A stretch of 64,000 nucleotides of DNA. Source: Tetrapyrgos nigripes (lineage: Eukaryota; Basidiomycota; Agaricomycetes; Agaricales; Campanellaceae). Under the pieces are notes generated by a model. The model ran no database searches, had not been told where the DNA came from, and saw only the letters and a list, made by a program, of their open reading frames with translations. Below are positions 14,266 through 26,435 of this stretch, one piece after another. Position numbers and translations under genes: made by a program. The stretch covers positions 248,001 to 312,000 of the forward strand of contig JAACJM010000031.1 in assembly GCA_013368315.1 (NCBI GenBank), read 5' to 3'. Every line of letters begins with the position of its first letter. Within the stretch, counting starts at the first letter, position 1.

Positions 14266-15724
14266 TTATTTGAGTATTTTAGAGTCCTTGAGCGCATTCT
14301 GTAGTATCGTTTCTTTCACTGTGGCAAACACGAGTCTGATGTTAGTTGTGTCTGTTGCCTGAGTCAAGCTAGAAATGAGATAGACAGTGAGCACCCAGTT
14401 AACATCTTTAGAAAAGACTAGCATAATATTCACTGTGGATAAACGCTCAGCCTTGCCCTGTTTGTTTGCATATACTTCCAAAGAATAAACTTGGCTGCCT
14501 TGTTAATATCGTTTCCGCCGGTGTATTCAGGGAAGTAGCGTTCAAGAGGGACCTGAAAGAAATTCAGCAAGACGAGGAGGATGATGAAGAACGAGGTAGA
14601 CCTGTGATAACTTCCTCTTCAAAACATCATTCTTATTGAGAAAAAGAATGATTGATGACCGAATGAACCAACGCGAGTTGATGATACTTTCGAAGAGGAT
14701 GAGAGATTCGGTCATTCGGTTCTGTGAACCCGTTTTCAGTTGGAGGCGGAGTGACGAGTACGTTTGTACACTCACCTGGCTCGCCTCTTCTAACAACACC
14801 TGGTCATATTCGCTCATTGCGGTGCAAAATATGATACTTGTGACACTTTCAAAATAGTGTATCCATTTTCTCCTCTCGGAACGTTGACCGCCTACATCGA
14901 ACAGATGAATTCTGGCAAAGCAAACTTCGATAAGAAAATTGTCAGCAGTTCAGAGCGGCTTACTGAAGAAGTCCCATCGAGAACCGGGTTTCCGAAATTC
15001 CTGTAGTCTTTTTCCGCGCACGGAGGATATCAGTTTCGTTTGGTATGTAGTCAGGCGAGCCGAAACGAGCGACTTCAGAGAGAAAGCTTTCGAAGCAAGG
15101 ACACGTCAGATCATTGCAGACCGGAGTTGATAGGACAGAAGGCTCACTAGTATGCATTATCCATGAGATAGAATTCGGACGCATGATGGTCGAGAAAGGT
15201 TGCAACAAAGGGCTCTTGCCAGAAACCAGTTATTGTCAGGGTTATTTCAGGCGATAGGACGAAACCAGTACTGTTGTCTATTCGGTATTTGGTGATTTGT
15301 TCGGCGACAGCCTACATAACATGATGAATGAGTCAGGAAGACCACAACGGAACTACAATGCACCTGGTCAGGATAGATGAGGCCTGTCTTCTCTATAGCA
15401 ACGAGAATGGCTTGTGCGCTATCGAGGATATTGTTGTAGATGGCTTCGCGGAAAGTCATTCGCTCCTCCTCAGAATAGCCGCCTTTATGGATGATGTGCA
15501 TCTGCTTAACAATGGTGGACTTTCCAGATTCTCCTGAGCCTAGAGGACATGGGTAATGTTGAGGACGTGGATGAACCGCTTGTAAACCACTCACCCAACA
15601 AAAGGATCTTACACTCCCTCCTGAGCCTCTTGGAGTCTTCCTCTATTTGTCTGTCAATCGCTTCGCTTCGCTCCTTTTGTTCATTCTCTTCATTCTCGTT
15701 CCACCAGGGTATGCAGTCGCACAT
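14266..15724 (-). CDS. G-protein alpha subunit (copy B, intact)
   Basis: Heterotrimeric G-protein alpha subunit: a GTPase that relays signals from membrane receptors. The eight exons I infer are 15724-15595, 15539-15364, 15311-15148, 15086-14964, 14911-14776, 14721-14602, 14552-14434 and 14368-14266. They join without frame break into 356 residues, the usual Galpha length. All motifs are present: P-loop GSGESGKST, switch I RARKKTTG with the catalytic arginine, switch [14 protein letters not shown] with the catalytic glutamine, NKND, and TQATDTTN. Oddities: the start is MCDCIPWW, so the Gly2 used for myristoylation is absent although Cys2 and Cys4 could be palmitoylated. The tail ends [10 protein letters not shown], with no cysteine four residues from the end. 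It is therefore a divergent paralog rather than one of the conserved mating or cAMP Galphas. It is divergently paired with the DUF6535 gene, with 142 bp between start codons. Confidence 0.88.
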
Positions 15725-15866
15725 ATCCTCTGCACCAGAAATGAGGGTAGTCTGAGCGTACCAGGGTCGAGGGTGATGTCAGTGCTAATGCAAAGCTGTT
15801 GAGACGCTGTAGATGGCAGGAGCTTTCACATATATACGAAAATTCCACGCTGTAGTGTCCGTTGAC

Positions 15867-18800
15867 ATGCCCAAGTCTTCCAGACCCTATGCAGGCTTCC
15901 TTCGTTCCCCAAAATCTACAAATCCCGACCCTGAGTCTTCGAACCCCATCGACATACGCCTTGACGAAGTGGATGGATGGACTGGCGTCAAAGAAGAGGA
16001 CTTGAATGGTGAGTGCTGCAACGTCGTCATCACGGTCGTTTGAAAGCATTAAACCGTGGGCAGTTCCTTTCAAGCCGAGCGCAGATGACGAGTCGTGTTC
16101 GAAGTTATGGAGCATCTATATCGATGAAGCCCAGCGATATGACGAGAAATTGTTGCAGGGCTGGAAGGAGGACATGGCTGGAATGCTACTTTTTGTGCGT
16201 GCTATTTCCTTGAGTCCGACTCGATGAGAAACTGACTCATTTCCAGTCCGCACTCTACTCTGCCAGCCTCACAGCCTTCATAATAGAAAGCTACAAGACT
16301 TTGCAAGATGATCCTGCTCAGAACACTGTTGCGCTACTTAAGCAGATCTCTCAGCAATTGGCATCTGAAACCGCTCTTCCTTTCCAACCTCTCCCCTCGT
16401 TTGAGCCAGACGCTGCGTCTGTTCTCTGCAATGTGTTGTGGTTTCTCGCTCTCGCATTAGCCCTCACTTGCTCACTGCTTGCAACATTCGTGCAGCAGTG
16501 GGCTCGAGACTTCTTGCACAAAACCACGATGCGGCCTTCACCACTTCGTCGTGCCAGAATCATTGCGTTCATGTACTTCGGATTACGAGACTTTGGCATG
16601 CATTTCTTTGTGGATCTGATACCCATCCTTCTCCATGTCTCGCTTTTATTCTTCTTCGCCGGTTTGATTGGCTTCCTCTTTCCAGTCAGTCGACCTCTGA
16701 CATATCTGATGGCGTCGGTCCTGGTCGTTTTCCTGGCGGTCTATATCATAATGACATGGCTTCCGCTACTGTATCAGAATTCTCCATACCGCACCCCATT
16801 GTCAGACTCGCTCTGGAGGCTGGGAAATGCGTTGGACAGTCTGCTGCTGCGGAGACCCACATTCTTACGTCTGCATGATACGCTGACGGAGGCCATGCTG
16901 GAAAAGTCAGTACAAGATCCAATCAAGCGCGACCAACAAGCCATGCTCTACACCGTAAAATCACTCAATGACGATCACGAGTTGCTACCTTTCATCGAGG
17001 CCATTCCTGACGCCATCTACAACCCTGGCCATGCCTGGGATCCTCATCATGGAGTCCGCATCGCAAACAAGGAGCTCATCATGCCTCTCCTCAGAACATT
17101 TGATCCCGAGGCCAACATCATAAATCGTATCACCCACTTCATGTCCAAATCTAGTCACTGGACTACGCCCTCTTTCCAAAGCCGAAGCTCGCAGGCATGC
17201 CCTCTAGCTCTCTGGTCTTTGGCCTTCATGCTCATCCACACCCCTGGCCAACTCCCAGAGTCCAGTCACGGTAAAGTCCGCGTATACTGGTTTGACCAAC
17301 GCGACATTACTGCTGTTTCCCATTCTGCGAACCCTCAATATGTGCTCTCCGCACAAGCAGCCATGCAGCTATCTCGTCTGCATAGTATGCAACACTGCGT
17401 CGACGTAGTGTCCGAAATGCTGCTGGAGACAGGGAGGATGACCCAGCTCCCTCAGTTACTTCTCCAGCTTTCACATGCGCAGAAGATTTGGAATGGGATA
17501 GGCTTCGAGTCATTTGAATATAAACGTTTTCGAACCTTTACCTCGCTTTGCAGAAAGCTGCATAGTACTCTGAAAGCTGCTTGCGCCTCGGTTGATCCGT
17601 CTCCACAAATCACAGAGGCAGAAGAAACCATTCATCAACTGAGGGAGAACGTGAATTGGAGACCCATGCAACTCTCCGTTTTGCGTGAATACCTCTTCCA
17701 AACCGTTCATTTGGTGGCTTCTACTGGGTCACTACCTTACAAGTTTACCCTCATGTGCGAGAACATCTGCCCCGACAACCAGGAATTCCTCGACATCGAC
17801 AACGACGATGCAGAGCATAGAGTCCAATATACTGGCCCTTTATACCAGTTACAGCATCTCTTAGATGTAGGCCAAATTACTCTCAGTACCACAACCGACG
17901 CGGTTATGGCTCAGTCTATGAAACTCTTCTTCGCCCCGGGACGTGCACTATCCGACACTGCACAAGCAGTTAGAGGTAGAGCCATCATACAGCGATACTT
18001 TTGCGAACGAGCAAGCAATCTGGCATCAGATATCATGATCAGCTCAGGCCCAGACGATTCCAATTCCATCTCCACTAACGTATTTGGTCTGGGCCCAGAA
18101 GACTTGAGTCGCATCGGGACTTGTATACTGAAGGACCTGAAAACCCCTTCTTTTCATTCCAATCCCAATCTCTGCCTTCAGTCGACCTGGCTCTTGCTTC
18201 TGCAGAGCGGCTTTTCGGTCAAACAGGAACAAAACTTTCCCCTGGAAGTTTTCTTCATTCTGCGACAGGCACCTCCGTCGTTGCAGCAGGATTCTATGTA
18301 TTCGCTTGTTCAGAGCCTTGTGGATGCCATTGCTTCTGACCGCATTGTATACCACAAGATTGATGATGTGGAAAACACTCTACGTCGAGAATACCTTTAT
18401 CAGGAGCTTCTAGTGTTTTATCCCTCTTCCAAGTCGCACTCACATCGAACCACGATCCTTCTCAATTTCGCAATCATGACCCGCTTTATTGGATTATGCT
18501 GCACACGTAGACCACCGTCCAGATATCTTGAAGCGTTTCGTATCATCATGGCACCACTTCGACAGGTACAAAAATTGGATATCGATGAAAGAAACCAAAC
18601 AATCTTCGCTGAAAACGTCTTGAGGCTTGTTCAAACTATAACGGACTTGGACGGCTCCAAGGACAACGACAATGACCGTCACACTGAATACAATCAACTG
18701 ATTGAGATACTCAGGTGCACTTGGGAGGATATTTCTGCGGTAAATTGGGACTGGGTTACTAGCTGGAGATGTGCGAAGATTCTGCGAGAGGCAGCGGGTC

Positions 18801-19045
18801 TCATCGAGAGATTTGGAAGGATGAGAGGAAGATTGGGCAAACAAGATGTGTTGCTTTCACGTTGTCAAATGGTGTTATATACTCGAAAAACTCAAAAAGA
18901 GTGCCGAGCATGGAAGAAGAAAAGGAGGTTTACACAGTCTCTACCTCTTATCAGAGGTGAGATTCCATTGGCAAAAAGCCGTCGACGTCGTCTCCGCACA
19001 AAACGCGGCCCCAAGTTTGGTAAGGCACTCGTACAGTCTACATAG
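15867..19045 (+). CDS. DUF6535 membrane protein
   Basis: Agaricomycete-specific protein of unknown function. The exons I infer are 15867-16008, 16064-16194 and 16247-19045, giving 1023 residues. The N-terminal DUF6535 block follows the family pattern: W.IYIDEAQRYDEKLLQGWKED, then four hydrophobic helices (SALYSASLTAFII, VLWFLALALALTCSLLATF, DLIPILLHVSLLFFFAGL, YLMASVLVVFLAVYIIMTWL), with VQQWARDFLHKT after the second. The long remainder is soluble, probably helical and without a known domain. It ends in a very basic tail (KSRRRRLRTKRGPK) that could be a nuclear signal or simply membrane-proximal. An upstream in-frame ATG at 15813 exists; I prefer 15867 because the segment in between overlaps the short promoter shared with Galpha copy B. 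It has no disablements. Confidence 0.8.
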
Positions 19046-19426
19046 TGATATGTACATCCAACGTAGCATAAATAATATTAGGACATCATGCCAAACATGT
19101 ATATGTTAGTCCGAGTTCCTCGAGACATTGCTATCGACTGAGAATTAGCTTGATGGTCATTTTGGCACTACATTGACTGGAGACAGTGGCCCAGGAAGGA
19201 CGTGCTGACACCGGCTTGCATTAGCAGCGGGCCCGAGCAGAACCTGCCAGGCATCGGTGGGAGGCCGGTATCATCGTCCTTAATCAATTCTGCGAATCTG
19301 CAGGGCTTGCACGCCCCTCTTCTCAAAGAGCCCATTCCTCAGTATCATCAGCCCATTCCTAAATGATGAGAGCCGACACAGGCTGCATGCCTGAAGGAAA
19401 ACTCGACGATAGGGTTGGAGTTGTTA

Positions 19427-20883
19427 TCAGAACATTTTGGTGTCCTTGAGCGTGTTCTGAAATACTGTCTCTCGCAGTTCCCGGAAGACCAATTTGATGT
19501 TGGGGGTTTCTGTTGCTTGCATCAGGCTAGACAGTGTTAATCAAGGTCTGAAGGACTAATAAAATACTCACCGTGGATAGACTCAGCCTCGCTCTGTTCC
19601 TCCGGACGTATTCCCAAATGATAAATTTGGATGCTTTTTCAATGTCGTTCCCGCCGGTGTATCCAGGGAAATAGCGTTCAAGAGATACCTGGAAAAAGAT
19701 AGATTAGCAAGGCGAATAGGATGAACAAGTAGAAGTTGGACATGGGGTAATTTCCTCTTGAAAACATCGACCTTAGTCAGGAAAAGGATGATTGATGTCC
19801 GGAGGAACCAAGGCGAGTTGATGATACCTTCAAACAGCATAAGAGATTCGTTCAATCGGTTCTGCAAGCCGGTCCTCAGTTGGAAGGAATGAGTGATAAG
19901 AATGCTTGTATACTCACCTGGCTCGCCTCTTCCGATAACACCTGGTCATAATCGCTGATTGCAGCGCAGAAAATGATACTTGTGACACCCTCAAAACAGT
20001 GTATCCACTTCCTTCTCTCTGATCGTTGGCCTACGTCAATCATATGAATACTGGTAAATCAAACTTCAAGTGAGGTTATGGGCATCACTGTGATGTCCAA
20101 GACTCACGTATATCATCTACGGGAGAACCGGGTTTCCGAAATCCCTCTGGTCTCTTCTTGCGCACAGAGGATGTCAGCGTTTGTCGGGATGTAGTCAGGC
20201 AAGCCTATGCGAGTGGCTTCAGAAAGGAAGCTGCAGAACGAGCGAATCAGATTAAGGAACCTCTACAGTGGATAGAACTCACTAATGTGCGTTGTCCATG
20301 AGATAGAAATCGTTCTGGTGCTCGTTTAGGACAGTCGCTACTATAGGTTCTTGCCAGAAATTGACTATGGCTTGGGTTATCTCGGATGATAAGACGGAGC
20401 CTGTATTGTTGTCTATTCGGTAGTTGGTGATTTGATCCGCCACGGTCTACAAAAAAAATGAATGCCATGATTAATGGGTCAGAACGACCAGGACTAGCTA
20501 ATACATACTTGGTCTGGATAGACGAGCCCAGTCTTCAGGATAGCAGCGAGGATGGCTTGAGCACTTTCGAGTACATTGTTGTAGATGGCTTCGCGGAAGG
20601 TCTTTCGCTCCTCTTCGGAAAAGCTGTCCTGGAGGAGAATCCTCATTTGCTTGGCGATAGTGGACTTTCCGGATTTTCCTAAACCTAGAGGACATGAACG
20701 ATAAGTAATGTACCCACCATGTGATTCTGAAGGCTGAGGAAACCACATACCCAACAAAACCATCTTACACACCATCTTATTCTTCTCCAAGTCTGACTCT
20801 ATTTCTCTGTCAGTCATATCACTCCGTCTCTGTCGTCGCCTTTCGTCTCGCCTCTCATTCCACTAGCTGATGCAGCCCCGCAT
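19427..20883 (-). pseudogene. G-protein alpha subunit pseudogene (copy C)
   Basis: It is colinear with the intact copy B in all eight exons and closer to it than copy A is. It has the following disablements relative to B. Codon 7 is TAG (20863-20865) where B has a tryptophan codon. There is an in-frame TGA (20113-20115) shortly after the switch I block GISETRF. One Gly codon is missing from DVGGQ (about 20025-20036). A 2-nt deletion near 19580 puts the last exon out of frame. The P-loop is GLGKSGKST and G4 is TKVD. A downstream ATG at 20817 could bypass the first stop but not the others. The stop expected by homology is TGA at 19427-19429. A 3' fragment of a DUF6535 gene follows it at 21130-21412. 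Confidence 0.85.
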
Positions 20884-21129
20884 ATCCAAGCGTTTCGAGG
20901 ATGGAAGGCAAATGAAAAATGCCACTATGATCCAGGTATCCATATCCAGACTGTGGGCTGATTACCGTTGTCAACGACGGGTACAATACGAAGAGCTGTC
21001 GGAAAGCTGTGAGGTTTTATAGATAGCAAGAGCTTCCAGGTAAGAGACAGTCAAGTGAATCTGAGCTCTGATATAGATTAGGATTGGAAGTGCAAACATT
21101 TTTGCATCGGGAGGTGGTCATCCGGGTCG

Positions 21130-21412
21130 ATGCATTTGAAAGCTTGCAATTGAGAGGGAGTTTTAGCAGACAGAACGTGGTTGCTCGTTGTCAAATCTCC
21201 TCGAAAAGCCCATATGGAGTGTGACTGTCGAGACTAGAAGAAGAAAAGGAGGTTCAAATTACGTCCGGAAGAGGTGGTGGAGGTTCGGGACAAAGGTCTT
21301 CACGCAATGTACATTGTGCGACTTTCGTTTGGGCAAATTTGGCAAGATATGTCTATCTTTGGCAAGGTACTTGTAGTACTACGGTCTACTCATCTAATCT
21401 ATGTAAATCCAC
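21130..21412 (+). pseudogene. 3' remnant of a DUF6535 gene
   Basis: This stretch aligns with the last 200 bases of the DUF6535 gene and its downstream flank (about 18800-19070). Shared blocks are a CGTTGTCAAAT stretch, GAAGAAGAAAAGGAGGTT, AGAGGTG and a TTTGGCAAGGTACTTGTA run like TTTGGTAAGGCACTCGTA. About 2.9 kb of gene body is missing. The orientation relative to Galpha copy C is the same as that of the complete gene relative to Galpha copy B, so this is the relic of a duplicated head-to-head pair. Confidence 0.5.
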
Positions 21413-21450
21413 AATTCATAACTCATAAATCATCTAACCAACTAATTCGG

Positions 21451-23893
21451 TCACAGTCGCGAATCTCCATTGACTGCTGCATCTGAGATTCTTCTGCGAC
21501 CCTCACCCTCTTCCTCTTCCTCAGATATCACTGCCACCCTCCGCTCTGTCGAGGTCCCGTCACCCTCCTCCTCATCTTCGGAGTCTTCCAACGCCCGCTT
21601 ATCCCCCTCCAGCCTCTCCATGACCTTCTCGACCTCTTCCTCCCAATTCGGTGTCCATATACACAGAATAGTCCCAACCACAGCACAAATGACCAGGGCA
21701 ACGGTCAGACCGAGCCACAGTCCCGTCAGCTTCATGTTAAACTTGAAGGCGAGGAGGATGCCGAATGGGATACCTGTGCGTGAAAGGGTAAGAAAGGTAA
21801 ACGTTAGTTTGTTTGTTCCAGACGGCGCGACGGTACAGAAAGGGTGGACTGACCGAGAACATAATATGCCCTGTGAAAGAACGATTTCCATCAACACGCA
21901 ATACAGAGCCAACCACAGGAGATTTGGCCTACCCGATATTCAAAACAGCCCCAGTAATCTGTTTTCCTCGTGCCCTCAAAATACCAGACGTTATGGCAGC
22001 ATTGGCGTCGAATACTTGGAACATTGCAAGGAGTGGGATGATAGAAGCGACTAGAGATACGACGGCTGTGAGTGGCGATAGACGAAGACACCGGGATAAG
22101 CAAAGTGAGCATTTGCACGATTTGTTCGGAGCTGGGACATACCGGGGTCTTCATTGAAGAGGTAGGCCCAACGATTTCTGACGATGAGTAAAAAGGTACT
22201 CATCACGCCAGCTAAGATTAGTCCAGTAAGGACTGCGGCTTTTGCAGCTGCTCCTGCTCGACGAGCTTGATTGGCTCCAAGGAGATTGCCTATTCTGTAT
22301 TGAGAGGAAGACATTAATAGGTAAACATGACTGGGTACAAAAGGAGACGACGACACATACCGAATAGAAGCTGCCACGCCCAATGAGAACGGAGCCAGCC
22401 AAGTGGTTGAAGACGTTACCACCAATACTGATTGAGAAGCAAGAATAACATCTGACCCGAATCTATGTAGAACAAGAGAGTTGAGCATAATCATATTTCA
22501 TAATCCGAACTTTGCAGGCAGCTTACTGAGAGGCAACGAGGGCGACTGGAACGAAAACCTGATTAAGCATGGAACGAACCAACAGAGAAAATAACAATTA
22601 CCTATGTCCCACGACCACCATTCGCTACATGTCTGGCCTGGAGAAAAGAGACTCTATTATGAGTTTTTGTGAAGACCACGCCAAACAGCAAACCCACCGA
22701 TACCAGCCAAACCTAACTTGATCAATACTCCCAAGTTTCTGAACCCAAGGATTGAAAGAGGATGCCAAGCTGTCCGCGGTACGAAGAATACTCCGTAGAT
22801 GATATAGGAGATTGAGATGATGTAGTAAGATATGGATGTTGCGAGAGGTGCTCCAATAAATCCTATCCTGACAGTAGAAGGGCCCCAGACCAGGAGGTAG
22901 TTGAGGAGAACGTTTAGAGGTGCGACTATGACGATTATTCTGGCTGGAACATTGAATAAGTTTTGTGCTTGGAAATAACGTCTGGTGATACAATTGAAGG
23001 CATAAGCTGCAAGGCGGAGGTGTTGGTCAAGCACGTATCCTGAGTAAGGGTAATGAACGCACCTGGAAGACCTATACACATCCATCGTAGATATACAGCC
23101 GCAAGACGCGCTACTTCCGGTTCTTGCTTGAGTTTTAGTAATACAGCCTCGGCGTTGATCCAAAGAATGAATATAGGCTGAAAGGGACACGAAGAGTCAA
23201 TTCCTGTAGCATTAACCAAGAGCACAGGGGTGAGTACTCACAATCAAAAAGAACGATACCACCACGACTGCACAAAGAATAAAAAAGTCAATATCGAAAC
23301 GTCATAAATCACGCTAAACGCCATTGACGTACTCATCCGCTGCGTCCACAACCCAACTAATTGAGGATGAGGTGATGTCCATGCTGAAGGAAGAAGTGTG
23401 TCTAGGGCGCTCGCGAAACCCTGGATAACACTGAGGCCGGTTACATTGACGGTCATCTCACCAATCGTTATTGCAGCTAAAGCAGATGTAGATATGTGGC
23501 CGATGGACAATACTGAGACGACGACCAGGCTGTATTCGAGGACATTGATTCTGTAATTGGGTTGCCGGGTGGTGGTAAGAGGTAAAAGGAGTGAGTAAGA
23601 ATGAACGACCTAGAAGATGAAAGAACGCACCCAAAAACAGGCAAAGCATATTTTGTCGTAACCCAAGCTTCCTGCAGTATCAGTCGATATGTGGGTATTC
23701 TGCTATCATCTCGACTATCTTTGGTGACTTGCCCTAGTTCCTCTGCTTCAGGTGAAGGAATGCGAGTGGTGGTGGTAGTAGCGCTGAGTAGAGGGGTGTT
23801 TTCGGTCGGAGATTCCGAGGAATTGTCATTTTGGGAAGCAGACGTTGTGATAGCGATATTTAATTTGGGAGGGCGTGTATACTGCGAGGACAT
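21451..23893 (-). CDS. MATE family multidrug/toxin extrusion transporter
   Basis: Cation-coupled exporter of the MATE family, expected in the vacuolar or plasma membrane. The start is chosen at MSSQYTRPPKLNIAI (23893). A Ser/Thr-rich cytosolic head of about 70 residues follows, then the first helix after YRLILQEAWVTTKYALPVF. Family signatures in order: VVSVLSIGHISTSALAAITIG, QGFASALDTLLPSAWTS, LYRWM-like LAAVYLRWMCIGLPG, RRYFQAQNLFNVPA, and in the second half a CSEWWSWDI exon. Then come FGSDVILASQSVLVVTSS, AASIRIGNLLGANQARRAG and YYVLGIPFGILLAFKF. An acidic Glu-rich tail closes the protein. Many short introns separate the helices. All joints I checked keep the frame, so the gene seems intact. 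The substrate cannot be told from sequence. Confidence 0.88.
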
Positions 23894-24060
23894 GCTTGGG
23901 TTGCTACGACGGTGGAGGACAACGTGCAAGCAGCCTCGAGGCTCCTGACGTGATCATCTCCATCGTCCGGAATATTGTATAAACAAGACTCAAGAGTACA
24001 TAGGATTCTATCGTAAACAGGTGCTACATTGGTTGACTCTACCACTCTTAGTGACTAACA

Positions 24061-25405
24061 CTACACCATAGACAAGATCAACTGCTTCGTCTTCTTTTCA
24101 CATTCGTCAAAAAGTTTGAGGGCATCGTCTAATTTCCTGGTCGTCTCTGCGTCCTTGGCTAGGGATTCCTTCAGCAATGCACCGTCATTTGCGAGGTAAT
24201 CGGCAGTTACTAAGTAAAGCAAAACAGCGCAGAATTGGTTAGGAGACGCGTACGTGAATATGACGAAGGCGTACACTCAGATTCCGAAAATACCGTTGGT
24301 ACTAGATCCGTTTGGAACGCCTCCGCTGACTCTGGCGGAAGTTCGGCCAGTTTGTCAAGAAGACCACCGGAGATTGTTATGTGGTCTGGCTTGAGGGAGA
24401 CTAGCCCGATGATCTGCGATAATGACAGCATCGTCAGTAGGAGTCCTCGCCTCGTAATTACAAGCTATGGATAATCACCTCTTTGCAAGTGACAAGACTC
24501 GCTGGCATGACCAACGTCTTAGACCCAATCTTCTTATACACGTTCTTGACATCGAAGACAACTTGCGACATGGGATGTTCTTTTCCAGGGTTTGCGTATT
24601 CTCTCCATATGGTAGGCTGGAAATGGACACGAAGTTCTGTTGGAAGTCAATCAGCCCTTGTTTGCTTTCGCGTAAACTTGGATTGAGAGTACCATTGAAG
24701 TACGGAGCGACATAGATACAATTAGCCTGAGATGCAGCTAACGCTTGAGGCACAGAGAACAAACACGTCGCCAGCGTTTGGATCCCAACTTGCTTCAGCT
24801 TATGACAAGCGACCATCGATTCTGCGGAAGTGGGGATTTTGATGCAAACTCTGGACCTACATATGGAAAACGATATTAACGGATGCATTCCAGAGTGAGA
24901 TATTCGTCAACCTACTTTGGGATACCATGCTTCTCAAACAAGTTGACGAGCTTCGTGGCATGCGCGACAGTCTGGTCTATATCATACGCCGCACAGGGAG
25001 AAGTCTGAGCATGGACATTCCCCTTAAGGTATGGATAAACACGTTTCGCGACGAGTACTGTCTAAATCGCAATCACTATCATCGTCAGCGTACCGTCAAC
25101 CTACCGCTTAAAACTGCGACAAAGACACGCACCAGGACATCGATAACATCCATTGCAAACGCCTCTCCTTCCTTCTTTGCTCCACTTTCCTTATAGGTGG
25201 CTTTGACCTCCTCGATTGCTTGTTTGACTAGATCTGCGTTTTCCGGACGTTCAGCTTGTCCACCTAGAATCGCTTGGTTGGAAGTCATATCACAGAAGAG
25301 CAGTCCATTTTCTGGAGAGGTATGCCTAGCAGCATCGGCAGGATCCATCGAGTCGACATCGACGGTGACTAATTGGCGGATTTGTGAGAGAAGAGTTTCC
25401 GGCAT
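24061..25405 (-). CDS. transaldolase family protein
   Basis: Class I aldolase TIM-barrel enzyme of the transaldolase/fructose-6-phosphate aldolase family, cytosolic, moving a dihydroxyacetone unit between sugar phosphates in the non-oxidative pentose phosphate branch. The start is MPETLLSQIRQLVTVDVDS, followed by DPADAARHTSPENGLLFCDM, whose 'D...P.DA....NGLLF..MTSNQ' pattern sits where transaldolases bind substrate. The Schiff-base lysine lies in VCIKIPTSAESM, followed by IQTLATCLFSVPQALAA and NCIYVAPYFN. A late GLVSLKPDHITISGGLLDKL block and an alpha-helical tail ending LILSMV are present. Short introns join in frame. Spacing and residues resemble the shorter fungal transaldolase-like group more than housekeeping TAL1, so a specialised role is possible. 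Confidence 0.85.
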
Positions 25406-26435
25406 TGTTCGTGGTGGAAGTGAAGACGACTTCAGGGCGAGATGATGGGCTTCGAGAGTATTGCGTATCTTGCCACATCATCGATTGGAAAATCAAAGAT
25501 ATCGGATTAGGGTTCACTTTGAGCCTTGCCCCGCCCCGGGTGTATCACCATTGGACCTATACTCTGCTGGAGGCTGTTATAAAGGACCGGAAAATCGGAA
25601 GTATCCAGACTCAAGCTGGCGTTGCGGGGTATAAAAACCTTTAGACTCCGCCGTGTTGTCTTGAAGCGTATCTCCGCGTTTTCAAGGACGCTTTCGCAGT
25701 ACCTGGCTATTCCTAGCTACACCTTGGCTTTCGCATTCTCCCGGCCCTGAGCCCTGATCCACCACCATAGGAATCGCGCAAGCACAAAAATTACCGGTTC
25801 CAACTTCCGGCACTGCATACCGCAGTCCGCTGACCTGCTGACCGCCTCATGACTGGTTGTCATTGCCGGTCTATTGACGGCAAATCCTTTCGCCAGGAGT
25901 GCTCTATATCTCACGTCTGTGGGATGGCGTGGTATACACAGGGGAACGAGGGGGAACGACGTCTATTCGCGAATTCCAGGTCCTATTCACAGAAGCCGCT
26001 CATCAGTGCATCATGATCTGATCCTTCTTGACTGGGGGGTGCTTATGTTTGTGTAAGTTAAAGCTTCCTTCCCTTCATAGTAGCAACCGCTTGCTAAGCA
26101 ACCTCGCTCTCAAGAAACCGTGACGCTCTTTGCGGTCGTTCTCGAGCTCAAATCTTCGATTAAGACAATCAAAACGCGAGTACCCCGACGCGTCGGTCTG
26201 TCCTGACGATTACGGCAACTTTTTCAACGTGCTATTTTTATTGGCCTTCATTGTCACTCAACATCATGAGAGACAAGATCCTCTTTTGGACATGGTGAAT
26301 TGTTTCCATCATAGTGTGGGGTCCGGTGATCGTTATTTTAGAAGCGGGGTCGAGTTCGCTTGAACTTGGTTAGTCTTGTCCACCACCCAATTCCTTTGCT
26401 CTGTCGTTCTCAGAGACAAGCCTACGACGATAACG
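25406..26435. other. upstream region of MFS copy 1, duplicated
   Basis: No gene recognised. The right part (from about 25850) is similar to the region upstream of MFS copy 2 (about 29390-29980). Shared blocks include a GGCAAATCCTTT-like motif, TATCTCACRTCTGTGGGATG, TATTCACAGAAG and CCTACGACGATAACG directly before the start codon. Confidence 0.6.
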
